Assembly: GCF_900105075.1 (NCBI RefSeq)
Contig: NZ_FNSK01000006.1
Span: forward strand, 1 to 64,000
Origin: Rhodobacter sp. 24-YEA-8
GTDB taxonomy: Bacteria; Pseudomonadota; Alphaproteobacteria; Rhodobacterales; Rhodobacteraceae
Direction of reading: 5' to 3'
Length of the DNA stretch: 64,000 nt
This document shows positions 8,034 to 15,834 of the stretch, one piece after another (position 1 is the first letter of the stretch; each line of letters begins with the position of its first letter). Both the position numbers and the translations under genes were made by a program. The notes under the pieces are model-generated. The model saw nothing but the letters and a program-made list of their open reading frames with translations. It was not told the DNA's origin and ran no database searches.

Positions 8034-9485
8034 TCAGGTTCCCTGGGATGACGTCACGTTCATTAGGGGGTGATGGCGCGCCGTCGCAATATCGGCTGCA
8101 AGGTCTTCGGTCATCCGGGCCCGGGCCCCGGGGTCCTGCTGCCGGAGGACTGCCGATGGATGCCAGGTGATCAGCACCGGCCCGCCATGAAGGCCGGTTT
8201 CGATCTGCCCGCGCCGTGCGGTCATCGGAGCCTCGCTGCCGGTCAGGGCGAACGCCGCCGTGGCGCCAAGCGCCAGCACAAGATCTGGCCGGATAAAGCC
8301 CAGTTCCAGCCCGAGCCACCAGCGGCAGTGCAGGATTTCCTGCCGGTCCGGGTTTTGATGCAGGCGCTGTTTGCCGCGCGGGCTGAATTTGAAATGCTTT
8401 ACCGCATTGGTAAGCCAGACCGAAGCCGGGTCGAGGCCTGCCGAGGCCATGCTCTGCCGCAAAAGCTGCCCGGTGGGGCCGATGAAGGGGCGCCCCTCCA
8501 GATCCTCGCGGTCGCCGGGCTGTTCGCCGACCAGCATCAGGCGGGCGGTCGCAGAGCCCTCTCCCCAGACAGTCTGAGTAGCCGCCTCGCACAAACCGCA
8601 GCGACGGCATTGCAGCGCCGCATGCTGCGCCGCCGCCAGCGTCTCTGGCAGATCCTGTGCGACGGGCATCGAGGCGCGGTAGCGGGTCGAAACAGCGGCG
8701 GCACCGGGGCGCGGTGCGCTGGCCGCAGCCTCGCGCATCCGCTGTACCCGCGCTTCCGCATCCTTCAGCATATCAGGGATCAGCCGCGTCTCGGGCAGGT
8801 TCTTCCAGTATTTCTTCGGCATCTCCGAACGCATTGCATCAAGTTTCACCCGTGCCGGGTTGAAGATATTGGCGAAATAGGTGGCCCAGAGGCTTTCTGA
8901 CGCATCTTCGGGAAGATCGGGGCGCGCCCCGCCGGGATGAAAGGCAAGCTGCCCGGCCTCGAACCGGGCGGTCAGGCGCGGCGTGGCGATCATCCAGTCC
9001 ATATCGGCAAAGCGTTTTGCGAAAAAGCTGCTGCCGGGTTCCAGCGTGTTATGCCCGGGCTCGAACCAGGCCGCAAAACGGCGCCTGCCTTCGGAGGGCA
9101 GTTCGCGAAACCGCACGAAAGCGTGCATCTTGTGGATGTCGCGGCCCACGGCCTTTGCCATCAGGTTCAGCCGCCGCCCCAGCGGATCGGTTTGCGACAG
9201 AGGGTCCCCCTCGCGCGCGTCCAGTCGCCAAAGCGCCTGATAGAGCAGGGCGAACCGCTCTGGCGCAGAATGCCAGATGACCGAGCCTGCCAGTTTCACG
9301 AATTGCTCGGGCACCCTTGCCTGATGCGGGCCGGGGCTGTCCGGCAGCGGATCGGCCGCGAAAAGCCCCGCCCCGCCGGTCCAGTCGATATCGCCTGGGG
9401 GGATGCGGTGGCTGATCGCAAGCCGTGCCGCCTGCCGCCAGGCCCCGAACTGCCCCTGTTCGGGCAGGGTGACGGCGAAGCTCAT
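8034..9485 (-). CDS. udgX: UdgX-type uracil-DNA binding/glycosylase with N-terminal DUF4130 domain
   Basis: This is a 483-residue fusion. Residues 1-260 form a DUF4130 (TIGR03915-like) domain that normally partners the repair radical SAM protein. The C-terminal part is a family-4-like uracil-DNA glycosylase with iron-sulphur cysteines (CRRCGLC), motif GEQPGDREDLEGRPF and HPSAVLR. The loop GKQRLHQNP places a histidine where UdgX carries its uracil-crosslinking His (KRRIH loop in the mycobacterial enzyme). That suggests covalent trapping of uracil-DNA rather than simple excision (family knowledge). The start overlaps the radical SAM stop by 4 nt (9482-9485). Confidence 0.9.
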   Translation of the reverse strand: MSFAVTLPEQGQFGAWRQAARLAISHRIPPGDIDWTGGAGLFAADPLPDSPGPHQARVPEQFVKLAGSVIWHSAPERFALLYQALWRLDAREGDPLSQTDPLGRRLNLMAKAVGRDIHKMHAFVRFRELPSEGRRRFAAWFEPGHNTLEPGSSFFAKRFADMDWMIATPRLTARFEAGQLAFHPGGARPDLPEDASESLWATYFANIFNPARVKLDAMRSEMPKKYWKNLPETRLIPDMLKDAEARVQRMREAAASAPRPGAAAVSTRYRASMPVAQDLPETLAAAQHAALQCRRCGLCEAATQTVWGEGSATARLMLVGEQPGDREDLEGRPFIGPTGQLLRQSMASAGLDPASVWLTNAVKHFKFSPRGKQRLHQNPDRQEILHCRWWLGLELGFIRPDLVLALGATAAFALTGSEAPMTARRGQIETGLHGGPVLITWHPSAVLRQQDPGARARMTEDLAADIATARHHPLMNVTSSQGT

Positions 9486-10711
9486 AAAAGCGACAGCTGC
9501 TCTGGCGGTGGCGCGAAACAGGCGCGCAGGCCGGCGCTGTCAGTCAGCCCGCCCGGCGACCAGCCCGGGGCCGTGATGAAGGGCCGCGCTTTTTTCATCA
9601 GAGCGCCCATCCGCACGAGATCCTCATAGCGTAAGCCGCGCGAGCGGCGCGCCGCCAGGATGCGGTCGACCGTACGGGTGCCAAAGCCCGGAACCCGCAA
9701 CAGCATATCCTTTGCGGCCCGGTTCACATCCAGCGGGAAGAGCCCGCGATGCTGCAGCGCCCAGGCCAGTTTCGGGTCGATCTCCAGATCCAGATGCCCG
9801 GCAGTCGTGCCGGTCGCGATCTCTTCGGCGCTGAAGCCGTAAAAGCGCAAAAGCCAGTCTGCCTGATACAGCCGGTGTTCGCGCAACAGCGGCGGCTGGA
9901 CCAGGGGCAGGGCCGATGACGCATCCGGGATCGGCGAGAAGGCCGAGTAATAGACCCGCCGCAGCTTGTAGCCGGTGTAAAGCCGGGTCGAGCTTTGCAG
10001 GATTGTCACATCATCGGTGCCATCTGCGCCGATGATCATCTGCGTCGACTGGCCGGCAGGGGCAAAGCGCGGCGGGCGCCTGCCGGTCAGGGTTTTCTCT
10101 TTCGCGGCCTCCCCCTCGATCCGCACCTGCGCCATGGCAGAGCGTATTGTCTCGGGGCGTTTTTCCGGAGCGAAGCGGCGCACCGAGGCATCGGCGGGCA
10201 ATTCGACATTGATCGAGAGGCGGTCGGCATAAAGCCCTGCCTCGCGGATCAGATCCGGGCTGGCATCGGGAATGGTCTTCAGATGGATATAGCCCCTGAA
10301 ACCGTGATCCTGGCGCAGGACCCGTGCGATGCGGGCCATATCCGCCATGGTCTGATCGGGCGAACGGATGATCCCCGAAGACAGGAACAGCCCTTCGATG
10401 TAATTGCGCCGGTAGAATTCCAGCGTGAGCGTGACGACCTCATCGACCGAAAACCGCGCGCGCTCGACATTCGAAGAGACGCGGTTGATGCAATAGGCGC
10501 AGTCGAAGATGCAGAAATTGGTCATCAGGATTTTTAAAAGGCTGATACAGCGCCCGTCCGGCGTGTAGGCGTGGCAGATGCCGGCGCCGCCCGAAGACCC
10601 GATGCCACCCTTGCGGGAATCGCGCTTCTCGCCTCCGCTGGAGGCGCAGGAGGCATCATATTTTGCCGCGTCCGAAAGGATCGCCAGCTTGTCCTGAAGG
10701 GGTCTTGCCAT
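9482..10711 (-). CDS. Putative DNA modification/repair radical SAM protein
   Basis: This 409-residue protein has the radical SAM cysteine triad CIFDCAYC (about residue 70) in a partial TIM barrel. Near residue 345 it has a helix-hairpin-helix DNA-binding element (LLRVPGFGTRTVDRILAAR). This combination is diagnostic of the TIGR03916-type family that is always paired with a DUF4130 protein. The chemistry on DNA is not established. It overlaps the downstream udgX gene as ATGA. Its ATG at 10711 lies 17 bp downstream of a perfect alphaproteobacterial LexA box, so the operon is probably SOS-induced. Confidence 0.9.
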   Translation of the reverse strand: MARPLQDKLAILSDAAKYDASCASSGGEKRDSRKGGIGSSGGAGICHAYTPDGRCISLLKILMTNFCIFDCAYCINRVSSNVERARFSVDEVVTLTLEFYRRNYIEGLFLSSGIIRSPDQTMADMARIARVLRQDHGFRGYIHLKTIPDASPDLIREAGLYADRLSINVELPADASVRRFAPEKRPETIRSAMAQVRIEGEAAKEKTLTGRRPPRFAPAGQSTQMIIGADGTDDVTILQSSTRLYTGYKLRRVYYSAFSPIPDASSALPLVQPPLLREHRLYQADWLLRFYGFSAEEIATGTTAGHLDLEIDPKLAWALQHRGLFPLDVNRAAKDMLLRVPGFGTRTVDRILAARRSRGLRYEDLVRMGALMKKARPFITAPGWSPGGLTDSAGLRACFAPPPEQLSLL

Positions 10712-10727
10712 GCGCAGGACAATATAT

Positions 10728-10742
10728 GTTCACTATATGTTC
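10728..10742 (-). promoter_or_regulatory. LexA (SOS) box, GTTC-N7-GTTC
   Basis: GTTC-ACTATAT-GTTC reads exactly as the direct-repeat LexA operator of Alphaproteobacteria (GTTCN7GTTC), here with an AT-rich spacer. It lies immediately upstream of the radical SAM/udgX operon on the minus strand, a position that would overlap its promoter. It implies control of a uracil/DNA-lesion-handling operon by DNA damage. Confidence 0.85.
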
Positions 10743-10932
10743 GTCAATTTCCTCTCTGCCTTATGAGCTGAAATGTGACTGGCGGCCCTGGAGAGCGACC
10801 GCCCTATCCGCCAGGTACCACAAATGGCCTTGCCGCACGCACCGCGCCGGGGATTTTTCCCGCCAGAGCTGAAAAATGCCCTTCCCGGGCCCTGCCCGCA
10901 TGTAAAAAATTGCGTGGGGGGCCGCATTCCGA

Positions 10933-10960
10933 TTGAATCGAGATGTTTCGTATATAAAAT
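10933..10960 (+). promoter_or_regulatory. Candidate sigma-70 promoter for the liv-type operon
   Basis: TTGAAT (10933-10938) and TAAAAT (10955-10960) are separated by 16 bp inside an AT-rich island (TATATAAAAT) that stands out from its surroundings. Transcription would begin near 10967, about 50 nt before the small leader ORF and about 130 nt before livH. Confidence 0.5.
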
Positions 10961-11018
10961 AAATTGCAGAACCGGCGCGGCATGACGCTGGAAGCGAACT
11001 GCAAACAGAGAGGAAGCC

Positions 11019-11102
11019 ATGATGATGAGAGCTTGCGGCGATCCGGCCGGGGCGCGCGCTCCCTTTGGAAAGGTGGCCTCCTGGCAAGGAGGGCTCGTAT
11101 GA
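11019..11102 (+). CDS. 27-codon leader ORF translationally coupled to livH
   Basis: ATG at 11019 (three ATG codons in a row) follows AGAGAGGAAG, a good ribosome-binding site. The frame runs 27 codons (MMMRACGDPAGARAPFGKVA…) to a TGA at 11100-11102 that overlaps the livH ATG as ATGA. The RBS of livH (AAGGAGGG) lies inside this small frame. This could be a leader peptide that couples or regulates livH translation. It could also be chance, since it has no runs of a regulatory amino acid and no homology I recognise. Confidence 0.4.
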   Translation: MMMRACGDPAGARAPFGKVASWQGGLV

Positions 11103-12022
11103 GCACCCTGCTTTTGTTGCAGGTCATGAATGGCGTTCAGTTCGGGATCCTCCTCTTCCTCGTTGCTGCCGGCCTGACGCTGATCTTCGGGATCATGGAT
11201 TTCATCAACCTGGCCCATGGCGCGCTGTACATGGTCGGGGCTTATCTGATGGCGACTTTCGCCGCGACGACCGGCAATTTCTGGCTCGGGCTGGCGCTGA
11301 CCCTGCCGGCGATGCTGGTGGTCGGATTGTTGCTCGAACTCGGGATCTTCCGAAGACTCTATCAGCGACCGCATCTCGATCAGGTTCTGGCGACCTTCGC
11401 GCTGGTGCTGATCACCTCTGAGCTGGTCAAGATGATCTGGGGGGCGGCACCACTGAACGTCCCGATGCCCGAGAGCCTTTCGGGCTCGATGCCGCTGGCC
11501 GGGCCGATGCGCTTTCCGGTCTACCGGCTGGCGATTATCCTTGCGGGGCTCGGTCTCGCGCTTGGGCTCTGGTATGTGATCGGGCGCACAAGGCTCGGGA
11601 TGCTGCTCAGGGCAGGCGCCTCGAACCGCAATATGGTCTCGGCACTTGGCATTGATATTTCACGTCTTTTCACCGTGGTCTTCGCCTTTGGCGCCATGCT
11701 GGCCGGCTTTGCAGGGGCCATTGTCTCGCCCATCCTCTCGGTCGATCCGGGGATGGGAGATTCGATCCTGATCCTCGCCTTCGTGGTGATCGTGATTGGC
11801 GGCGTCGGCTCGGTCCGGGGGGCCTTTATCGCCGCGCTGCTGGTCGGCATCATCGATACGGTCGGGCGGATTTTCGGGCCGATGCTTCTGAAAATGGCCT
11901 TTGATCCGGCGGTGGCCAATCAACTGGGCCGTACCCTTGCCCCCATGCTGGTCTATCTTCTGATGATCGCCATTCTCTGCTGGCGCCCGAACGGGCTTTT
12001 CGGTCGGAGCCATGCCAAATGA
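11099..12022 (+). CDS. livH: Branched-chain-amino-acid-type ABC transporter permease LivH
   Basis: This 307-residue, multi-helix inner-membrane permease opens with MSTLLLLQVMNGVQFGILLF and contains ADLTLIFGIMDFINLAHGALYM-like and DPGMGDSILILAFVVIVIGG-like landmarks of the LivH family. The frame is open further upstream to 10964, but ATG 11099 is preferred because AAGGAGGG lies at correct spacing and the family N-terminus begins there. It is the first structural gene of a LivHMGF set with ATGA overlaps. HAAT permeases also import aromatic and aliphatic acids and amides, and the catabolic neighbours suggest such a role (inference). Confidence 0.93.
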   Translation: MSTLLLLQVMNGVQFGILLFLVAAGLTLIFGIMDFINLAHGALYMVGAYLMATFAATTGNFWLGLALTLPAMLVVGLLLELGIFRRLYQRPHLDQVLATFALVLITSELVKMIWGAAPLNVPMPESLSGSMPLAGPMRFPVYRLAIILAGLGLALGLWYVIGRTRLGMLLRAGASNRNMVSALGIDISRLFTVVFAFGAMLAGFAGAIVSPILSVDPGMGDSILILAFVVIVIGGVGSVRGAFIAALLVGIIDTVGRIFGPMLLKMAFDPAVANQLGRTLAPMLVYLLMIAILCWRPNGLFGRSHAK

Positions 12023-13008
12023 CCCAGATCCCCTCGCAGATTACCCGCACCGGCGACCCGCGCATCCGCATCGCATTATGCATCTTCGTGGCCCTTGCCA
12101 TCGTGCCGCCGCTCCTCAACCTTGCCGGGCTGGACTATTACACCTCGGTCGTCACTCGGATGATGATCTATGCCATCGCCGCGCTGTCACTGGATCTGAT
12201 CCTGGGCTATGGCGCGCTGGTTTCCTTTGGCCATGCTGCCTTTTTCGGGATCGGCGCCTATGCGGCGCTGTTCCTGCAAACAAGGGGGATCACCGATTTC
12301 TTCCTGCATCTCGCGGGGGCAAGTCTTGCAGCCACAGCCTTCGCGCTGGTGACCGGGGCCATCGCTTTGCGCACCCGCGGGGTTTATTTTATCATGATTT
12401 CGCTGGCCTTCGGCCAGATGGCGTTCTTCTTCTTCATCTCGCTCTCGGCCTTTGGCGGCGATGACGGGATGAGCCTGCCGCGCGCCACCCTTTTCGGCCA
12501 GGACTTGCTGCGCAGTGAGATCACACTGTTCTATCTGGTCCTCGCAATCCTCGTGGTGATCTTCGGCTTTCTCTGCCGCCTGACCCGGTCGCGCTTTGGC
12601 AGGGTGCTGATCGGCACCCGCGAAGACAGCCTCAGGATGGAGGCGATCGGCTATCGGATCATGCCTTATCAGATGGTCGCCTATGTGATCTCGGCCGTGA
12701 TCTGCGCCATCGCCGGGGTGCTGATCGCGAACCAGCTGCAATATGTCTCGCCAACGCTTTCAAGCTGGCAGCGTTCGGGCGAATTCATCATCATGGTCGT
12801 GCTGGGCGGCGTCGGAAACCTCGTCGGGGCGCTGGCCGGTGCCCTCCTGACCATCGGCCTCGAAGAGGCGCTCGCGCGGTTCTCGGAACACTGGAAGCTC
12901 TGGTTCGGTATCCTGCTTCTGGCGGTCGTTCTGTTCTCGCCCGGTGGCCTGACCCGCCTCGTGGAGCGCGTCGGCGGGCGCGTCAGCGGCAAGGGAGATG
13001 ACAGATGA
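12019..13008 (+). CDS. livM: Branched-chain-amino-acid-type ABC transporter permease LivM
   Basis: This 329-residue permease has the LivM pattern: MMIYAIAALSLDLILGYGAL near residue 50, FGHAAFFGIGAY, and the conserved cytoplasmic loop REDSLRMEAIGY around residue 195 that contacts the ATPases. About eight to nine hydrophobic segments are visible. It overlaps livH by 4 nt (ATGA) and livG by 4 nt, so the four genes should be made as one stoichiometric set. Confidence 0.93.
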   Translation: MTQIPSQITRTGDPRIRIALCIFVALAIVPPLLNLAGLDYYTSVVTRMMIYAIAALSLDLILGYGALVSFGHAAFFGIGAYAALFLQTRGITDFFLHLAGASLAATAFALVTGAIALRTRGVYFIMISLAFGQMAFFFFISLSAFGGDDGMSLPRATLFGQDLLRSEITLFYLVLAILVVIFGFLCRLTRSRFGRVLIGTREDSLRMEAIGYRIMPYQMVAYVISAVICAIAGVLIANQLQYVSPTLSSWQRSGEFIIMVVLGGVGNLVGALAGALLTIGLEEALARFSEHWKLWFGILLLAVVLFSPGGLTRLVERVGGRVSGKGDDR

Positions 13009-13763
13009 GCCAGCCCCTGCTTGAAGTCACGTCGCTGCGCAAATCCTTTGGCGCGCTTGCCGTCACCAATGACGTTTCGCTGAAGGTCTTTCCCGGTCAG
13101 ATCCACGCGATCATCGGGCCGAACGGGGCAGGCAAGACCACGCTGATCTCGCAGCTTTCCGGCCAGCTTGCGCCCGACAGCGGCGAAGTGCGTTATGATG
13201 GCGAGACCATCACCCATCTCGACATGGCGGGGCGGGTGCGCCGCGGCCTTGCGCGGTCGTTTCAGCTGACGCGGATCCTGCCCGGGCTGTCGGTGCTGGA
13301 AAATGTCGCCATCGCGGTTCAGGCGCGGACGGGATCCTCCTTTCGCTTCTGGCAGGTTGCCGCCCAGGAACGCGCGCTGAATGACGAGGCCATGGCCTGC
13401 CTGACCGAGGTCGGGCTGGACGCCCAGGCCCAGCGGCCGGCCCGCACCCTGTCGCATGGCGAGAAACGCCAGCTTGAAATCGCGATTGCCCTGGCGACAA
13501 AGCCACGCCTTTTGCTGCTGGATGAACCCCTTGCCGGCACCGGCCCGGAAGAGGCCGAGATCCTCGTCGCGCTGATGCTCAGGCTGAAATCCCGCGTCAC
13601 CATGATGCTGATCGAGCATGACATGAGCGCGGTGTTCCAGCTTGCCGACTGGATCTCGGTGCTGGTTTACGGCGAAATCGTCGCCGGCGGCACCGCCGAA
13701 GACATCCGCAATCACCCGAAGGTGCGCGAGGCTTACCTCGGCGAAGAAGAGGAGGGCACCTGA
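13005..13763 (+). CDS. livG: Branched-chain-amino-acid-type ABC transporter ATPase LivG
   Basis: The 252-residue ATPase shows Walker A GPNGAGKTTL (about residue 38), Q-loop RSFQLTRI, signature LSHGEKRQLEIA, Walker B LLLLDEPLAG and switch histidine LIEHDMSAVF. The signature Ser-His-Gly variant is normal for LivG. It pairs with LivF to form the heterodimeric motor of the HAAT importer. The start overlaps livM by 4 nt and the stop shares a base with the livF start (TGATG). Confidence 0.93.
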   Translation: MSQPLLEVTSLRKSFGALAVTNDVSLKVFPGQIHAIIGPNGAGKTTLISQLSGQLAPDSGEVRYDGETITHLDMAGRVRRGLARSFQLTRILPGLSVLENVAIAVQARTGSSFRFWQVAAQERALNDEAMACLTEVGLDAQAQRPARTLSHGEKRQLEIAIALATKPRLLLLDEPLAGTGPEEAEILVALMLRLKSRVTMMLIEHDMSAVFQLADWISVLVYGEIVAGGTAEDIRNHPKVREAYLGEEEEGT

Positions 13764-14461
13764 TGCTGCTGGTCGAGGATCTCGAGGCCTCTTATGGCGA
13801 CAGCAAGGTGCTCTTCGGCATGTCCCTGTCCATCAGCCAGGGCGAGGTCGTCACGCTTCTGGGCCGCAACGGCATGGGCAAGACCACGACGATCAACACG
13901 ATCTTCGGCCTTGTAAAACCACGCGGGGGCCGGATCTCGGTGCATGGCCGTGACGTCGCCGGCCTGTCGCCGCACAGGATCGCGCGGATGGGGCTTGGGC
14001 TGGTGCCCGAGGGGCGGATGATCTTCCCTAATCTCACCGTCGCCGAAAACCTGATCGCCACCGCCCGTACCGGCGGAAAGAAGGGCAAATGGACGCTTGA
14101 GCGCGTCTGCGCACTTTTCCCGCGCCTGAAAGAGCGGGCGTCGAATATGGGCAACCAGCTCTCGGGCGGTGAACAGCAGATGCTGGCCATCGGGCGGGCG
14201 CTGATGACCAACCCGGATCTTGTGGTGCTGGACGAGGCGACCGAAGGGCTCGCGCCGCTGATCCGCGATCAGATCTGGGATTGCCTTGCAAAACTGAAAG
14301 CGGAAGGTGAGGCGATCCTTGTCATCGACAAGAATGTCGATGCGCTGACCCGCTTCGCTGACCGCCATTATGTCGTGGAAAAGGGCCGGGTCGTCTGGTC
14401 AGGAACCACGCAGGCGCTGAAAGACAGCCCCGGGATCAAGGATCGGTTTCTCAAGGTCTGA
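13763..14461 (+). CDS. livF: Branched-chain-amino-acid-type ABC transporter ATPase LivF
   Basis: The 232-residue ATPase has Walker A GRNGMGKTTT, signature LSGGEQQMLAIGRA and Walker B LVVLDEATEGLAP, the last being typical of LivF. The usual VEQN switch region is replaced by VIDKNVDAL, a substitution that removes the canonical glutamate-glutamine pair. It is seen in some LivF subgroups and is worth noting. It is the last gene of the transporter operon and converges on an AraC-family gene. Confidence 0.93.
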   Translation: MLLVEDLEASYGDSKVLFGMSLSISQGEVVTLLGRNGMGKTTTINTIFGLVKPRGGRISVHGRDVAGLSPHRIARMGLGLVPEGRMIFPNLTVAENLIATARTGGKKGKWTLERVCALFPRLKERASNMGNQLSGGEQQMLAIGRALMTNPDLVVLDEATEGLAPLIRDQIWDCLAKLKAEGEAILVIDKNVDALTRFADRHYVVEKGRVVWSGTTQALKDSPGIKDRFLKV

Positions 14462-14482
14462 GGCGGGCCAGCACCCCGTAAG

Positions 14483-15547
14483 TCAGCGCTGCGCGTGGCG
14501 GCGGGACAGCTCGGATGGCGGCGCCCCGAAGCGGCGACGGAAATCAGTGGCGAAAGCGCCAAGATGGTTGAAGCCAAAGCGCAGTGCCAGATCGGTGATG
14601 CCATTTGGCGGACAAAGACCGGCCTCGATCTCGGCCCGCACGCGCTGCAGGCGCATCTCTTTCAGGGCTGCCAGCGGCGTGGTGCCGCGCTTGTCACGCA
14701 TCAGCCGGTGCAGGCTGCGCACACTTGTCCCGACCGCCTGCGCTATCGCCGCCGGGTCGATCACCTGGTCAAGATGGCTGGCCATGAACGCCTCGGCACG
14801 CAAAAGCATTCTGTCACTTTGCGAGCTGGTGTTCGGCGACTGAACGGCCACAGCGCCGGGCTGAGGGGGCAGAGCCGCTTCTGCGGCGGCGCCCCAGGCC
14901 GCGCCGCGCCTGCCGCCCGCCGGCATATGGGCTTTCAACGCGCGGGCGATGGCGCCGATCAGGCTTTGCTCCAGGCCAAGCGCCAGCGGGCTGTCGCCCA
15001 CCAGCACCCCGGATTCCAGTTCCGTCAGAAGATATTGCGCCAGCCGCCACAGCTGCGCACCTTCCGGCGTGGCAAGCGAAAGACTGCCCGAGGGCAGCGG
15101 CCCACAGGCCAGTGCCGTGATCTGCGGCGCGCTCAGATCGACGATGAGCATCCGGCTGTCCTGGGAGAAATCCAGATCCAGCGCGGTTGGCGCATCGACC
15201 ACCTGGGCCTCAAGGCCCGAGCGGAAGCTCTCCTCTCCCCTTCGCCCGCTGCGCGCAAGGAAGGTGCCCCCGACGGGGATCTGCAACAGCGAAATGGCCC
15301 GGTCCGGCGCCACCCTGACCGAAGCGGGCGCGCCCAGGCGCACCGCCGTCAGCCCCAGTCCATTGACCCGCTGATGCAGGATCTCGGTCCGGTATCCGCG
15401 CCGCGCCTTGCCCCGCACCCGGCAGGGGCGCAAGAGATCAGACATCACCGCCTCGAATTCCTCGAGCGAGCTGCTGCGCTTCCACAAAGGGGGCGGCGAC
15501 AGAGGCGGCAAGGGCGGCGGCGGCAAGGTGTGCATTAACGCGATCAA
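14483..15547 (-). CDS. AraC-family transcriptional regulator (AraC_binding_2 type)
   Basis: In this 354-residue protein the C-terminal 100 residues form two AraC helix-turn-helix units (VIDPAAIAQAVGTSVRSLHRLMRDKRG…; ITDLALRFGFNHLGAFATDFRRRFGAPPSEL). The N-terminal domain (LLRPCRVRG… near residue 40) resembles the AraC-binding-like domain of regulators for aromatic and alkane catabolism. The N-terminus carries a proline-rich stretch (LPPPPLPPLSPPP), so the true start may be a little downstream. It lies between the liv-type operon and the first monooxygenase, diverging from the latter, and is the obvious local activator candidate. Confidence 0.88.
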   Translation of the reverse strand: MIALMHTLPPPPLPPLSPPPLWKRSSSLEEFEAVMSDLLRPCRVRGKARRGYRTEILHQRVNGLGLTAVRLGAPASVRVAPDRAISLLQIPVGGTFLARSGRRGEESFRSGLEAQVVDAPTALDLDFSQDSRMLIVDLSAPQITALACGPLPSGSLSLATPEGAQLWRLAQYLLTELESGVLVGDSPLALGLEQSLIGAIARALKAHMPAGGRRGAAWGAAAEAALPPQPGAVAVQSPNTSSQSDRMLLRAEAFMASHLDQVIDPAAIAQAVGTSVRSLHRLMRDKRGTTPLAALKEMRLQRVRAEIEAGLCPPNGITDLALRFGFNHLGAFATDFRRRFGAPPSELSRRHAQR

Positions 15548-15834
15548 CCGGGTCAGTGAGGGGCGGAATTTATTTCAGGCTTATAGTTTCAGACGGCAAT
15601 TCAACCATGGGCCGGGCGACCTTTGCAAAAGCTTTCTGCACAGGATGCCTCTGACCGCGCAGGTCTTTTGTCCCCTCACGGGCCTGCATGCGGGAAAAAG
15701 CGTATCAGATGGCGCTCTGCTGATAGTCTGGCGCTGTGGCGATAGCTGGCGCGGCCCCAGCCCTCAAGCATCGGCCCAAATGACGGCCGCAGGCAATAAC
15801 AGCAGGCAGCCGCGACAGGGAAGTGAGGAAAGAC
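15548..15834. other. Divergent regulatory gap between araC-type gene and FAD monooxygenase
   Basis: This 287-bp gap holds no convincing gene. It includes an AT-richer patch (TTTATTTCAGGCTTATAG near 15569) and a near-palindrome TGCAAAAGCTTTCTGCA (15624-15640) built on AAAGCTTT. That is a plausible site for the AraC-type regulator but unproven. The monooxygenase RBS (GTGAGGAAAG) is at its right edge. Confidence 0.4.

Noticed and set aside
10964..11098. Upstream extension of livH to 10964
   Set aside because: It overlaps the likely promoter and leader. AAGGAGGG and the family N-terminus support 11099.
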